Positions 23,893 to 34,456 of a DNA stretch of 64,000 nucleotides are shown here, piece after piece. A program made the translations under genes and the position numbers. Within the stretch, counting starts at the first letter, position 1; each line of letters begins with the position of its first letter. The notes beneath the pieces are model-generated. The model had not been told where the DNA came from. It searched no databases and saw only the letters and a program-made list of their open reading frames with translations. This stretch comes from Taxawa tesnikishii (nom. ined.) (taxonomy: Eukaryota; Ascomycota; Dothideomycetes; Dothideales), in assembly GCA_030247885.1 (NCBI GenBank), contig JAPDRO010000003.1, forward strand, positions 1,116,001 through 1,180,000, written 5' to 3'.

Positions 23893-24909
23893 TCATACTC
23901 CAGGCATTCCGACAAGCTGCCTCAACGCCGGCAATCCGCGCGGTACGAAGTAGACGCAATAGATGGCAGCAAAGGCCACCAACAGGCCCGTAAACTTCTC
24001 GAACCAAGTGTGGAAGAAGGCGGCCGTCATGAGCAACATCCACCAGCTCATACCAGCAACGCCCAGCGCCGTTCTGACTCCCACACCCAATTCCTTTGGC
24101 ACATTCATGTTGCCTGGCCTGTCCTCCGTCTCCACAGCTGCGCTCTTGATGGCTCCGTCGGCCATCATGATCCTTCGCTCCTCTCGCAGTCCAGTGCGTC
24201 GCAGCACGGCAGGCAGGATCTCGAGCCAGAGCATGGCACTACCCATGATGAGGATGAAGACGTGGCCGCTGATGTCGTGTCCGCCCTTCCATTGGCCGCC
24301 CACCAGCTTGCAGGCGGCATGGGTCAAGACTTCGCGTCCATCGCTCATCTGTTCCTGCTTCCTGTTGTTCTCTGGGTCGTCGCGGTAGATGATTTCGCAC
24401 TGTCCACCGGTGAATCGGAAGCCGCGATCGATGATAGGCGGACCGAAAAACCACTGGGTGACGGCGGTCCAGACTGCCGTGACGAGCAAATAACGCGCGA
24501 TGGCCTTGATGCGGCGGGGAGTGAGGGAGGGTTGGAAGCGTGGGCCGAGCGAGGAGTGGCTGAAGATGAACAGGAAGAAGGCGAGTGTGATCCAGAACCA
24601 TCCAACCTTGACAAAGTAGACGTTGAAGATGTTGCTCTTTTTCGCAAAGTAAGAGGGCGCCAGGTTGGCGGGGATTGATTGTAGGGTTCCGGAGTAGGGG
24701 GCATTGCGGGTTTGCGCGTTCAAGATCGAGAAAAGGGAACCGAGGACAAGTGTCGCTGGATATAGGGCGAGGAGTACAAGCTCGGTCTGGGTGGGCAGGA
24801 AGGGTGAGCTGTTCGTCGCTTTCGTCGAGGATGAAGCAGGTGTTGACGTGGTGGGTGTACCCTTCTGTATAGGGACTTCGGCGGAGATTTTGGTTCGTCG
24901 GGTCGTCAT
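23893..24909 (-). CDS. SCS3: FIT2/Scs3-type acyl-CoA diphosphatase
   Basis: A single exon encodes 338 residues with about six hydrophobic segments (including LVLLALYPATLVLGSLFSIL and VGWFWITLAFFLFIFSH). The catalytic phosphatase motifs of the FIT family are present: GGHDISGHVFILIMGS with the first key His, and AAFFHTWFEKFTG with the second. FIT proteins sit in the ER membrane and hydrolyse acyl-CoA to acyl 4'-phosphopantetheine, which supports lipid-droplet budding and phospholipid balance (yeast Scs3 and Yft2). The first 45 residues are Thr/Ser-rich and cytosolic. The start at 24909 follows directly on a (CT)n leader. The frame is intact. The gene diverges from the NTF2-like gene across a repeat-rich promoter. 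Confidence 0.93.
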   Translation of the reverse strand: MTTRRTKISAEVPIQKGTPTTSTPASSSTKATNSSPFLPTQTELVLLALYPATLVLGSLFSILNAQTRNAPYSGTLQSIPANLAPSYFAKKSNIFNVYFVKVGWFWITLAFFLFIFSHSSLGPRFQPSLTPRRIKAIARYLLVTAVWTAVTQWFFGPPIIDRGFRFTGGQCEIIYRDDPENNRKQEQMSDGREVLTHAACKLVGGQWKGGHDISGHVFILIMGSAMLWLEILPAVLRRTGLREERRIMMADGAIKSAAVETEDRPGNMNVPKELGVGVRTALGVAGMSWWMLLMTAAFFHTWFEKFTGLLVAFAAIYCVYFVPRGLPALRQLVGMPGV

Positions 24910-24949
24910 GGTGCAAGGATGAGGATTTGAAGTTGGAAAAGCGACGAGA

Positions 24950-24976
24950 CAGAGAGAGAGAGAGAGAGAGAGAGAA
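24950..24976 (+). repeat. (AG)n microsatellite in the FIT2 leader
   Basis: About 13 AG units begin 40 bases upstream of the FIT2 start. In the FIT2 transcript this is a (CT)n run, a common feature of fungal leaders. Confidence 0.9.
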
Positions 24977-25144
24977 AGGTCGCTGCGGTAGAGAGGTGAG
25001 TGTCGTTAGTCGATGCACAAAAAGCAAGGCGTCGACTTGTTTACTTGAGGGGATGGAATTTGTTCCAACAGCGTTCAAGGATACGTCGCGCGTGATGATG
25101 TCACTCTGTTTGCGGGGTGTGAGTGAACGAAGTTCATCGGGGCT

Positions 25145-25146
<2 letters not shown>

Positions 25147-25177
<31 letters not shown>
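25147..25177 (+). repeat. (CTG)n trinucleotide repeat
   Basis: About ten perfect CTG units lie in the FIT2/NTF2-like upstream region. Not within a supported coding frame. Confidence 0.95.
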
Positions 25178-25179
<2 letters not shown>

Positions 25180-25209
25180 GCGGGAGAGGAAGAGGAAGCT
25201 GCAACATTA

Positions 25210-25334
25210 CCCGAGTACCTGTATTACCTGTATAAGCTGAGCTACCTGTATTACCTGTACTACCCGTACCATCTGTACTACCTGTACTACCTGTACTACC
25301 TGTACTACCTGTACTACCCGTACTACCCGTACTA
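25210..25334 (+). repeat. Nine-base minisatellite (TACTACCTG)
   Basis: About 13 imperfect copies of TACTACCTG, with CCTG/CCCG variants. They are more regular in the right half, and some left-hand units are altered. The array reads open as Tyr/Leu repeats on one strand and Gln/Val on the other, which creates long but meaningless frames. Confidence 0.9.
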
Positions 25335-25510
25335 TGGAGAGTGAACAATCCACCGTGTATTCGTTACGTGTGACTGGAAGCTTCAGCAGTCCGAGAGACA
25401 ACACAACCCATGCATACAGTGTCTGTCTTCCGAATGCTTGACGTGCCAGGACTGAGAAAGTGAAGGCCGATCGGATCATACGCGTTCTTGCCGAAATCGG
25501 AAGGGCTTCC

Positions 25511-25562
25511 GATGATGCTGGTGCTGATCCTAATGCTGATGCCGATGCTGACGCTGATGCTC
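25511..25562 (+). repeat. Imperfect GATGCT hexamer repeat
   Basis: About eight degenerate units of GATGCT/GCTGAT lie about 110 bases upstream of the NTF2-like start codon. Confidence 0.75.
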
Positions 25563-25670
25563 CGGAGAGTGATTTCACTTCTCCTCATCCACCTCAAGTC
25601 GTAGAAGCTGCCAATACAACACAACCACAAGAACACCGACTAGTGTTGTTAAATCCTCACTGTATTCGTC

Positions 25671-26244
25671 ATGTCGTTGTACGCATCAGACTACCCGAGA
25701 GATGTGCAGTTCGACGCCGAGTTCAAGGCCTTCTTCGAGAACTTCTACAAGCTCTCGGATACGCCAGGCGCCAATGAGGAGTATGCCGCCCAGTTCACCG
25801 AAAATGCCACATTGATCATGGCCTCCAACAAGGTCGTAGGTCGCGATGGTACGCTTGATCTCTCCTGTTGTTGCCCCCAACAGCTGTCAACATAACTTCA
25901 TTGTATCTATCAACACCAACATTAATCAGTATGATTGCAGACATCCGGACAATGCGTGCCGGCATGTGGGACAAGGTATCAAGCAGGCGCCACTATCCAA
26001 CCAGGATATTCCCATTTGGCACCAGCTCAGACGAGGTCATGCTATACGGATCTGTAGACTACGGTATGAAGGATGGAAGCAATGCAAGCAAAGACTGGGC
26101 TGCCAGGGCGCATTTGGTCAAGGAGGGGATCAAGTGAAGATGGACTACTACCAAGTTTACATTGTCAGTCACTCTGCCCATCGTTGAACGCTTCTCAATT
26201 GCTAATGCGATGAACAGGATATGGCACCACAACAAGGCAAATAG
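25671..26244 (+). CDS. NTF2/SnoaL-like domain protein
   Basis: Three exons (25671-25848, 25941-26163, 26218-26244) encode about 142 residues, a normal length for a single NTF2-like cone. The start is MSLYASDYPRDVQFD. FKAFFENFYKLSDTPGANEE and FTENATLIMASNKVVGRDDI form the first helices and strands, and RAGMWDKVSSRRHYPTRIF and the KMDYYQVYI strand complete the fold. Fungal members of this family are mostly uncharacterised ligand-binding proteins or enzymes such as SnoaL-type cyclases. One base appears to be missing at about 26135, where AAGTGAAGATGG reads stop instead of the expected K-W-K-M. Translated as given, the product loses its last 20 or so residues. The small last exon ends MAPQQGK. 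Confidence 0.75.
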
Positions 26245-26543
26245 ATATTTTGTGACGTGGTATTGTCAAACGTTCTGCTACTTCTGCCGCCCAGCTTGCT
26301 GGCCCGCTGCCCGGTTCTGCCGTCAGACCGCCTTGCCGTCTGAATAGGGTATTGTACACAATCAACTGGCCTATTCATTCGTGAATTGCAATGCATGTCT
26401 ATTGTCCTCCGAGTTCTTATACTTTGAGAATTTCCGCTCAACTCTGCTTTCTTGTCCGTCCATCATCCACACCAACAAATCCACAAAACGACCTCGTTCT
26501 CAACTTCACCTTCTTTGACTTTCTCATACCATCTCAAGTCACG
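26245..26543. promoter_or_regulatory. Short intergenic, upstream of small membrane protein
   Basis: About 300 bases lie between the NTF2-like gene and the next start. The last 90 bases are rich in C, T and A, like a fungal 5' leader. Confidence 0.4.
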
Positions 26544-27116
26544 ATGGATGCCGGTCTGCTCTTCTTCTCTCTGCTCTCCCTCGCCATCAATTCCGTCCGT
26601 TGGCGCGTTTACGACCCGCACCCGCAGGCTGGCCCTGCTCCCGCCCCCATCACCACCACCACTCCGCTGGCGGAGATCGTCCTGCCTTTCGACAGGCAGG
26701 TTGAGGTGCCAGCAGAGGACGCTTGGGTCTGGTACCTAGGCATGCCTTTGCTTGGTCTCCTCTTCCTCGCCTTCGCTTGGCTCTGTACCGCTCCGGACGA
26801 CGAGTCCGACCTCACTGCCGCCGCCCCGTCTGTCGCTGCCGCCTCCTCTCCCACCAAGCATGCCTCCTGCCAAACCCTTGCTTGGCAGGGTGTAGACGCA
26901 GGAGTGCAGTGCAACATGGACGACGCTCCCGTGCCCGCTGCGGTTCCCGCCGCCCCTTTGTCGCCCATCTCCACCGTCTCAATGCTTCCGTCCGCGCCCG
27001 TTCTGAGCCTGTCACAAATCAAGACGGTTTTCTCGTTTGCGCCCCCGCTCGGACCGCCTCTTCGTCTGCTCCCTCTTCGCGGCCCGCCGCCGCTCCGGTC
27101 CCCTCGTGCTCTTTGA
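26544..27116 (+). CDS. Small Ala/Pro-rich membrane protein, unknown
   Basis: The ATG at 26544 follows a leader-like ATCTCAAGTCACG. The product has an N-terminal hydrophobic segment (LLFFSLLSLAINSVRW), a second one near residues 65-82 (WYLGMPLLGLLFLAFAWLC) and then a low-complexity Ala/Pro/Ser region. The frame stops at 27116 after a Pro/Leu/Arg-rich end. From about 27010 another plus-strand frame (ending at 27529) reads as Ser/Ala/Thr/Pro-rich sequence with SFDFNFSSGTTTATGPAIF, which looks more like true coding. A single-base break near 27025 is therefore possible, giving a longer protein. No known family was recognised. A signal peptide plus one membrane span is the simplest topology. Confidence 0.5.
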   Translation: MDAGLLFFSLLSLAINSVRWRVYDPHPQAGPAPAPITTTTPLAEIVLPFDRQVEVPAEDAWVWYLGMPLLGLLFLAFAWLCTAPDDESDLTAAAPSVAAASSPTKHASCQTLAWQGVDAGVQCNMDDAPVPAAVPAAPLSPISTVSMLPSAPVLSLSQIKTVFSFAPPLGPPLRLLPLRGPPPLRSPRAL

Positions 27117-28973
27117 TTTCGTCAGTCTCGGTTGGGAGGCCGGCCACCACCACCGACCACCATCACAACGCAGGCGTTTATCGCCACACCTCCTCCACGC
27201 TGGTCGAGCCCAGCGTCGCTGTCAACCCTCGGCTGGCCTCCGCTCCTTCCGGCCCTCCTGTCGTCGCCACTCCCTCTTTCGACTTCAATTTCTCCTCTGG
27301 CACCACCACCGCCACCGGCCCTGCCATTTTCAGGCGGGCCCTGACCGCTGGGTGGGTCCGCGGCCGGTGTTGCCCGCTCGTCGCCGCCGCCAGCCTCCTG
27401 CCCAGTGATGGGCTGCTTCTCGTTTGTTCTTTGGGCTTAGGGTTCTGGAGGGGTATCGTTTGCAACGCAGAGTGTAGTTTTCATGAGTTTTGGGTGTTTT
27501 TTGAGAGGTATGGATCCGGATTCAAGTGAAAGTTCTATTATCCGACCGCACCGAGTTGGCCGGTTCCGTTTACTCTTTCTCGTACAGTTTTCTTTTCTTT
27601 TCTTTTTTTCGTTTTCCGAGTAACCCCTGTGTAGTTCCCCCCATAGGTGCTTGGTCGCAAAGCTTGCTCTCGTCTTGCTGTGGGTTGCGGTTCACTGCCG
27701 GTTGGGTATTGGAACTGGCGTTGCTGACTCTTTACGTGGGTTGGTCCGTATGTCTGCGCTATCGCACTGCTCTATCAAAGGTATGTATAGAACGGCGGGT
27801 TCGTATCTGTCACAATACCTGCACATCGTGGGCATCGTCGTGTGGTTATAGTGGTGGTCGGAATACTCAAAGTTTGGACGGCCGTACACAGGAGCGGCTC
27901 TCAAGTGGGAAGTTGTGTCTTGTTCTCGACGATGTGTGCATAAGTCCCTTAGCTGCCTATCATGATGCCAGTGCATGCAACACGTGAACGGGTATTTGAA
28001 GGGCAGGTGTTGGTTTTGATCAGCCTCTATGGGCCGCTTGGATGGAAGGGGCAGTCCAATCCTGGGTAATGTCTGTTCCCCCCAAAAAAATCGTTCTCAG
28101 ATTGTTACTGGTCTGTATCAATTCACGTTCGTTTTAGACTTTGAGAAGAGCTTGTTCTGCACTTACCATTTTGCTAAATGCCTACGGCCCGCCATGTCCA
28201 CCCAGTCGTCATGTGCTCAAGGGTTCGGCTGTTCTCGATTTTTCTTTCCGTGAATGGTTATCGTTTGCTATATCAATGCGCGTCGATTTTGCGATCCCGG
28301 CTATAGTTCTTACAGTAATCATCTTTTCAGTCCCTTTGCTTGCTCGTCTTTGAGCGGGCCCCTATCTTTCACACTGCTTAGCGCTCTCGTCACTTATCTG
28401 TGCTGACAAAAAGCGATCCGTCCTAATGCGAAGTCCTTTTATTGTCATGTTGTACTTGTCGGGTTCGGCTTCACGTCGCTACTCTTGCAGTGCAGCCTTT
28501 GAGGCGGAAGTCTTCACGAAGAAAGCTCGGCTGTTCTCGAACCGCAAGTGGGTGGCATGGTGTGAGCTCGTCTGAGTGCAGTGGCCTGTCAGGAAGTGAT
28601 AGATTCGGCTGTGCTATCGCTCCGGCAGGGCACAAGAAGACGCCCAGCTTCGATCTTCTACCTACACATATCTTCACATCTTCATATCGCCTCGCAGTAC
28701 GACCTTTTGCTATACGCCCCAAGGGGGATGAGCAAAGCTCCAACTCAGTGTCTTTCGGAACCTCCAAAACCTCAAGTGCGAAGTGCTATATCGCCAATCC
28801 ATACGGCCTTCTCTGCATGGCTTGCGAGTAATGCATCCGGATCGGCCAATCATGGGTCCCTTGCTCTCTGCAGTTGCAGCTTCTTCCAACCTCCTATCGG
28901 TATCGTTCCATACCCTGCTATGTTGGCTCAATCCCGGACCTAATATCCCACCCTGGTATATCTGCAAAGCCGC
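27117..28973. other. Intergenic, 1.9 kb
   Basis: The first 400 bases may still be coding for the upstream membrane protein in another frame. The rest is T-rich in places (TTTCTTTTCTTTTTTTCG near 27592) and holds only short frames without motifs. It ends in the 3' flank of NDUFAF5. Confidence 0.4.
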
Positions 28974-30053
28974 TCACTTCTTCCCTCCACTCTCCAAGAA
29001 ATCCTTCATATTAATCTCCCCACTTCCTCTCGCCAACGGCTTTGCTTGTCCCTCTCCCTTCTTCCACCCAATCATGTAGATTGTTCTGAACGTTGCCGGT
29101 ACCGTGCCGTCCTCGTCCCCATATAGCTCACGATAAATGGCATCGTTGGCCAGCAACGTCTCCCTCTTCAGTCCTCCGAGCCCCGGTTCCCGCCGTAGCG
29201 CCGCATTGGATTCGCCCATCGCTTGCAGGTCTTGGATCAATTCGAATGTGGAGGGGTATGAGACGATGATGTCGTCGACATCTACGGTGAGCAAGTTGAA
29301 TCCGGCACGGTTGAGAAGGTTGCCGACATCCCGCACATCTGCGAGAGGGGATACGTGTGTACCGATTCCGCCCAGTCGCTCGGATTCGGCGAGTTGAAGC
29401 GAGCCACGAAGCTCGTACAGCGTGTCACCGCCGAACATGGCGGCGATGAAGGGGCTATCTGGTTTCAGGATATGGTTGATCTGGGTCAGAACCGAGGGCA
29501 GGTCGTTGATCCAGTGCAATGAGAGGGAGGAGAGGACGAGGTCAAAGCTGTTGGCAGCATAAGGGAGGTATTCGGGATTCTGGAGCACGTCTCTTGTGAT
29601 ATCAATGTCTTTGTTGAACGGCAGATCTGCGTCTCGGTACAGCATAGCCTCGTTTGTGTCCGCGCAAGTGATCTTCCCAACCTTTGTAGACAGAGGCTCG
29701 GCAACGGGACGGGAGGAGTCAGGATCAGGATCAGGTTGGGTCAAGATGCGCGCGATGTTGCAGGCATTGGCGCCGTAGTCGAGCACATTGTCGAAACGGC
29801 GATTGATGTCGAGGAGACGTGTGGAAAGGCGAAATGCGACTTCGTCCCGGACGTAGTCGACACGGCGTGAGTGTTCCACATCCTGTGCTGCACGGGATCT
29901 TTGGAGATATTTGCTTTGCGAGGAGAAGACATTGATGGTGGGAGCGCCCGGTTGCTGAATAGCGTATGTTCGAACGCTGGATTTCGCGGGAGTGGAGGAG
30001 GATGGACGGAGGGGCTGGAGTGCAGCACGGATTAGAGGAATGCGTGGTGCCAT
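28974..30053 (-). CDS. NDUFAF5: Mitochondrial complex I assembly factor NDUFAF5-like
   Basis: A single exon encodes 359 residues from the ATG at 30053 (an ATG at 30095 adds 14 residues). The N-terminus MAPRIPLIRAALQPLRPSSS is Arg-rich, without acids, and fits a mitochondrial presequence. The Rossmann methyltransferase-type fold shows motif I (VLDYGANACNIARIL), ADTNEAMLYRDAD and the strongly conserved SFDLVLSSLSLHWINDLPS. AMFGGDTLYELRGSLQLAE and GIGTHVSPLADVRDVGNLL follow, both typical of NDUFAF5. In animals this protein hydroxylates an Arg of NDUFS7 during early complex I assembly. Its presence fits a fungus with a rotenone-sensitive complex I. The frame is intact. Confidence 0.92.
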   Translation of the reverse strand: MAPRIPLIRAALQPLRPSSSTPAKSSVRTYAIQQPGAPTINVFSSQSKYLQRSRAAQDVEHSRRVDYVRDEVAFRLSTRLLDINRRFDNVLDYGANACNIARILTQPDPDPDSSRPVAEPLSTKVGKITCADTNEAMLYRDADLPFNKDIDITRDVLQNPEYLPYAANSFDLVLSSLSLHWINDLPSVLTQINHILKPDSPFIAAMFGGDTLYELRGSLQLAESERLGGIGTHVSPLADVRDVGNLLNRAGFNLLTVDVDDIIVSYPSTFELIQDLQAMGESNAALRREPGLGGLKRETLLANDAIYRELYGDEDGTVPATFRTIYMIGWKKGEGQAKPLARGSGEINMKDFLESGGKK

Positions 30054-30531
30054 TACGGGGTGCTGGTGTAATGTGAGAGAGAAGGAGGAGAACAAGCAGA
30101 GGAAGATGAGGGCAGCGAAGGCCGTCGTAGGAGCAGCAGTTCAGTCCGATTGACCTCAGGATGATTGATGGGTTGCGTGCAACGCGAGTAGAGTAGAGCT
30201 TTCCCCAGATTTGGTGCAATGTATGACGCATTCTACACGAACCATTCCGTGCTCGCCGAAAACATTGGCACTAAGACGGGCAGTTTTGCTGTACTTGACG
30301 GGCTTGGCGTCGACTTCGTGTCTGCTAGGGGAGGGCGAGGGCTTCTGCCGTGGAACACAGAACCAAATACCATGCACGGCGCATACCTCGTTTCTCTCGT
30401 CTCGTCATAGACACAGAACTGTGGTCAAACGCGTTTTGCATCTTTGCAGCATACCGGAAACATCTATACCTCGGCTCCCATGCTGTCGTCCATATAACTG
30501 TTCTGACCAGGGTTCGGGCATTGCAGCAAGG
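30054..30531. promoter_or_regulatory. Divergent promoter, NDUFAF5 and dynactin p62
   Basis: The two genes are transcribed apart from this 0.48-kb region. No particular motif is recognised. Confidence 0.5.
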
Positions 30532-32405
30532 ATGGCCAAACAGTTCCCATATACCTACATCTCCTGCCCTTGCTCCTCTCTGAACTCTTCCTCGCCCACG
30601 CTCTTCTCCAGACGATCGTCCAGAAGGCTGTCACAGGATACAGCAGCAGACAGCCCGGATGACCGAACATTTAACCCCACGATCCTCGAGCCAACTTCTC
30701 CCTTTACCCATACGAGAACCTGCTCTATTGCGAGGAGTGCCACCTTATTCGCTGTCCACGATGCTGGACGGAAGAGATCCTAAATTATTACTGCCCGAGC
30801 TGTCTTTTCGAAGTACCTAGCGGCACGGTAAAGGCTGATGGCAACAGGTAAGGTGAGGTCGCATGGAATCGTCATGGCGCGCGGTCAAGCAGGCTGACGC
30901 AGGATGCAGATGTACACGCAATTGCTACGACTGTCCCATTTGTACCGCTCCCTTTCCATCAATGCCTTAGATCAAGAATCAAAGAGGCATCTCACACCGC
31001 ACGATTCAGCATCATCAGGTCCAAGCGGTCCGTTTTTCTCTCTTGTCCCTACTGTGACTGGTCCTCACTAGATGTTGGTATCCAACTCGACAGACATAAT
31101 AAGATTTACCAGCAGATCGCGGAAATACGCAGGAAAAAGCATAACGTGTCTCCGGCCTCTCCCAAACGTGAGCGGTCTGATCATTCGTTGACGGACGCAC
31201 TCGCTTCCGACGCATCCACCAGTATCGACACGCCACAATCAAGGGAGGACATTTTCATGAATCTGACCAATTTCTACAAGAAGGAACTCAGTGAGTCTGC
31301 AGGTGGCAATCCCGTCAACCCGTATATGGATAGCAATTATGGATCTCCTGGCAATCTAGCTCGCATAGTGCAGATGTTTGGAGGGTTGCCAATGGCAGCA
31401 CTGAAGAAGATGCGAGAGAAACCCCAGCCAATGCGAGAAGCACAATCACCTGCCGAAGGCTTGTCTTTGCTGTCGTCCGACGCCGACTCTGAGATCATCC
31501 ACAAAATGCAAGACCTGGGCTGGGACTCCGCCATTACCACCGAACAGCGTACGTCCTACTCGTTCAACTACAATGCCCGCTTCACGGACGAGCTGTGGCC
31601 AGTATCTACGCTGCTACGGACCCGTCGCCAGAAGCGCTGCCGCAACTGTCGCAATATCCTGTTAAAACCTGACCCGAAGATGGGCAGCTCGAAGCACCAA
31701 ATCCGTCTCCTGGCTCTCAGCCACATTCCCAAACTCTCCCTGCGCGCCTTCACACCGGGCTCATCACCCATACCACCCTTATCATTCACCTTTGCCACTA
31801 CCCTGACCAAGCCTACCAGTACCTACGATTATGACCACATCCGCCCCTTCGCACCGATCCACTTCCTTCTCACTCTAACGAATCCGCTCTTTGATTCCGT
31901 CCGCATCACACTTGCGACCCCGGCCACGACTCCCGGAAAGGTGCAGAGCAAAGTCACTATCTTGTGTCCATCATTCGAGATTGGCGCAGGAGGCGACGTC
32001 TGGGATGAAGCGCTAGACGCGTCCAAATCTGCCTCACGCTTAGGAACAGGGAGAGACGCTGCATCCGGCAGAGAGGAAGATAGGCAACCTGAGGCAGGCA
32101 AAATCTGGGATCGAGGGAGGAATTGGACGAGTGTGGTGGTTGAAGTCGTGCCCGGCAGCTTGACGCCAGCGAGCGGGAGTCTGATGGAGGCGGTGCAGCA
32201 GCGTGAGAAAGGTGACACGGGAGGACAAGGGAATGGAGGGGGCCGTGGGGAGAAGCGGGTTGATGAGGATGTCCTTGAAATACCGGTTTTCGTGAGGGTG
32301 GAGTGGGAAGCAGAAGCAGTTGGCGAGGGCGCTGTGAAGGGCGAGAAGGAAGCCCGTGAGCTGGCATTCTGGAGTGTGCTCGGTGCTGGCAGGATTGTTG
32401 GTTGA
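30532..32405 (+). CDS. Dynactin subunit 4 (p62)
   Basis: Two exons (30532-30847 and 30910-32405) give about 604 residues. The protein starts MAKQFPYTYISCPCSS. The N-terminal zinc-binding region holds LLYCEECHLIRCPRCW, YYCPSCLFEVPSGT, CTRNCYDCPICTAP and LSCPYCDWSS, with a further pair in KRCRNCRNIL. Then come NYGSPGNLARIVQMFGG and a C-terminal beta-rich half. p62 is part of the dynactin pointed-end complex that links the dynein motor to cargo and nuclear envelope. The first 150 codons contain three apparent single-base losses: in CCCC near 30675, in CCCTTTCC near 30952 and in AAAGAGG near 30983. Each flips the conserved Cys-rich sequence into another frame. The remaining 420 codons are clean. 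Confidence 0.9.
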
Positions 32406-33019
32406 TGTGTATACGGTGGGAGAAGGGGAATCTCAGCGAATAGGCCTACCATTCGGGAGAGAGCGACCTAGGCAGCGACCTGAAAGAGTGAATTCATTCA
32501 CGAGTCGAAACCACGAGCGCTCACAACCGACAGGACTATCGATCAATAGCCGGTGCTGTCAGACCTCGGCGGGAAAGGAAAGGAAAGGATCTATAAGAAC
32601 ACTTGTCGGTGGAGCATGACCGCGTTTGTGTGGACAGAGATATTGAAGCCTTGACGCGTCCGCAGACGGACGGCATTTGCACTGAGGAACATCCGACGCT
32701 CACTCACCGAAAACAGCGGCAAATTTTCGTGAGAGATTAGTAAGTGCTTTCTTTGTGTACGTCGATGCGTGGACGCGGAGAGATGAGCTAAGTTTTGCTG
32801 CATCGCGCCTGCTGATTCGGTGGCCGCGTTGTTGACGCATTTGCCTATCCTGTTATCTCCACCTTCACCATCCACCGTTCATGAACGTTTGCCCACCAGG
32901 AAACATGGCTTGATCTTGTCAGGTTCTGTTGTCACCTCTACTTTCACCACTCATGCCACCGCTGCTATCACTTCCTGTCTTCTCTCAGCTGTCGCTTCAC
33001 CTGCATCCTACAGCACAAC
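32406..33019. other. Intergenic, p62 to CUE-protein gene
   Basis: This 0.6-kb stretch holds the p62 3' flank and the next promoter. The last 120 bases are CT-rich (CACCTTCACCATCCACCG). A short GGAAAGGAAAGGA run lies near 32573. Confidence 0.45.
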
Positions 33020-34456
33020 ATGTTCCGACCGACAGCAGGACGGAGCGCGGAGCATAGAAGGGATTATGCTGCTTATAAGCAGGATACCCAGTCGTTCGAA
33101 GAATGGTTACTTAAAACGCACGACGAGTGCGGCGGCCGTCCCAGTCCCCTCCGATATGAAAAGCGACCTGAAAGAGTAAACCCGTCGACAAATTGAAATC
33201 ATGACTGCTCGTCAGCTAATGTCTCAACCAGTTTGTGGCATTAGCTCAGCACATTGCCGGCCGCCACCCACCTGTGCGTGTCCCTCAATCAATACTAGAT
33301 ACACTCGATCGAGCCATCGCTGGGCGGAAGCGGGTGAACGGTCGGTTTGAAGAGGACCCCTTCAGCAACGTTGTCGGCAACCGAGCCCACGAGCGTTTCG
33401 CTCAGGTTCTGGAGATGACGAAAGAGATTCTCGAACCTCTGCTATTCGGTGAACAGCTTGGCCAGATCAGGGTCGCGACGCCGCAAGCTCTGGAGATACG
33501 CAAGGATATCCATCGGGTCATCATTGACCTCACAAGAGATAGCGATGACGGGGCCGCAGTGTCTCAACCTCCACGAAAGAAGCGAGCTGTGTCCTCGGCC
33601 GTTACAGCCCCTCAGACCCAGCATCTGGACGAGCGACCAGGCCAGGGCAGGCCCCAACGCCAGGCTGATTCAAAGGAGTCAACGCGCCTCTCTCTCCCTA
33701 CGCGTCATCCCAACAAACAGTGGTATGACTTCCTTCTGAGAGATGGTGGTGATGATCTTTTCAAGCGAGTCGAAACTAAGGCGAACATGCGGGGATATCT
33801 TCCGTGGGGACTACCGGGCATACGATGAAGGCTACGTGGGATGCGCAGACCGGGCTTACGGAAAGCAGACGAACCCAAAAACGAGGGGAGAGACGGAAGA
33901 AGAGACAAGAGAGAGCAAGGCGGAAAAGGGAGCGTATGAAGAGTGACAATCAAAAGAACTCTGACACGGAAGTTGGAGGTGAAGCGGTTGGTGTCGACGG
34001 GGAGGATGAAGACATTCTAGATTTTCTGGAAATGGCGCTCGAGAACGACCGGTTCCAGCCCGATGCCATGCACAGCACTGGCTTCGAGAGTTCGTCAGAA
34101 GAAGGAGATGCCACATGGGACAGTCTTTCGCAGCATTACAGCACGAAGAACCCCACCACGCAGACAACGAAAGTTCCATCTGTGATCGATTTCACCGGAG
34201 ACTCGGCGGATGAGTCAATGGTTCCGAAGCGGGATTCGAGGTCAAAGGGCCTTCATAAGAACACTCAGAAGATTAGAGAGGTGCAGCAAAAAAGTCGGGA
34301 AGATCTTTCTCTGTACTTCCATGGATGGTAGAGGCGGTCATGGAAGCGCTGCCTTTCCTCAAGGCCAGGCCTCTGATCGTCAGACATATACTTGAAAGGT
34401 GCGATGGCAACGTTAACACTGCAGTTTCAAGGCTCCTCGATGTTGAAGACGTCTGA
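33020..34456 (+). CDS. DUF6604-like protein with C-terminal CUE-like domain
   Basis: Two exons (33020-33175, 33232-34456) give about 460 residues. The N-terminus reads DYAAYKQDTQSFEEWLLKT, then after the intron FVALAQHIAGRHPPVRVPQS and LDTLDRAIAGRKR, the pattern of the fungal DUF6604 domain. The middle is basic and acidic by turns: a nuclear-signal-like PPRKKR, then a long Arg/Lys-rich helix ending KSDNQKN. An acidic region with GDSADESMV follows. The last 45 residues (MVEAVMEALPFLKARPLIVR, then ILERCDGNVNTAVSRLL) match the CUE ubiquitin-binding helix bundle, including the LP and LL signatures. One base seems lost in GGGG at 33806 and one near 34323, each splitting the frame. The role is unknown; binding to ubiquitin is an inference from the C-terminal domain. 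Confidence 0.7.

Larger units (their letters stand above)
24910..25670. promoter_or_regulatory. Divergent promoter between FIT2 and NTF2-like gene, rich in tandem repeats
   Basis: Within 760 bases lie four different tandem repeats: (AG)n, (CTG)n, a nine-base minisatellite and a GATGCT-like hexamer. Long frames across it (up to 369 codons, minus) only read the repeats. No known operator was recognised. Confidence 0.6.

Noticed and set aside
25210-25334. CRISPR-like array
   Set aside because: It is a nine-base tandem minisatellite with no spacers, in a eukaryote.
24239-25348. Minus-strand frame of 369 codons
   Set aside because: It begins inside the tandem repeats of the promoter and then runs as a His/Arg/Pro-rich shadow of FIT2.
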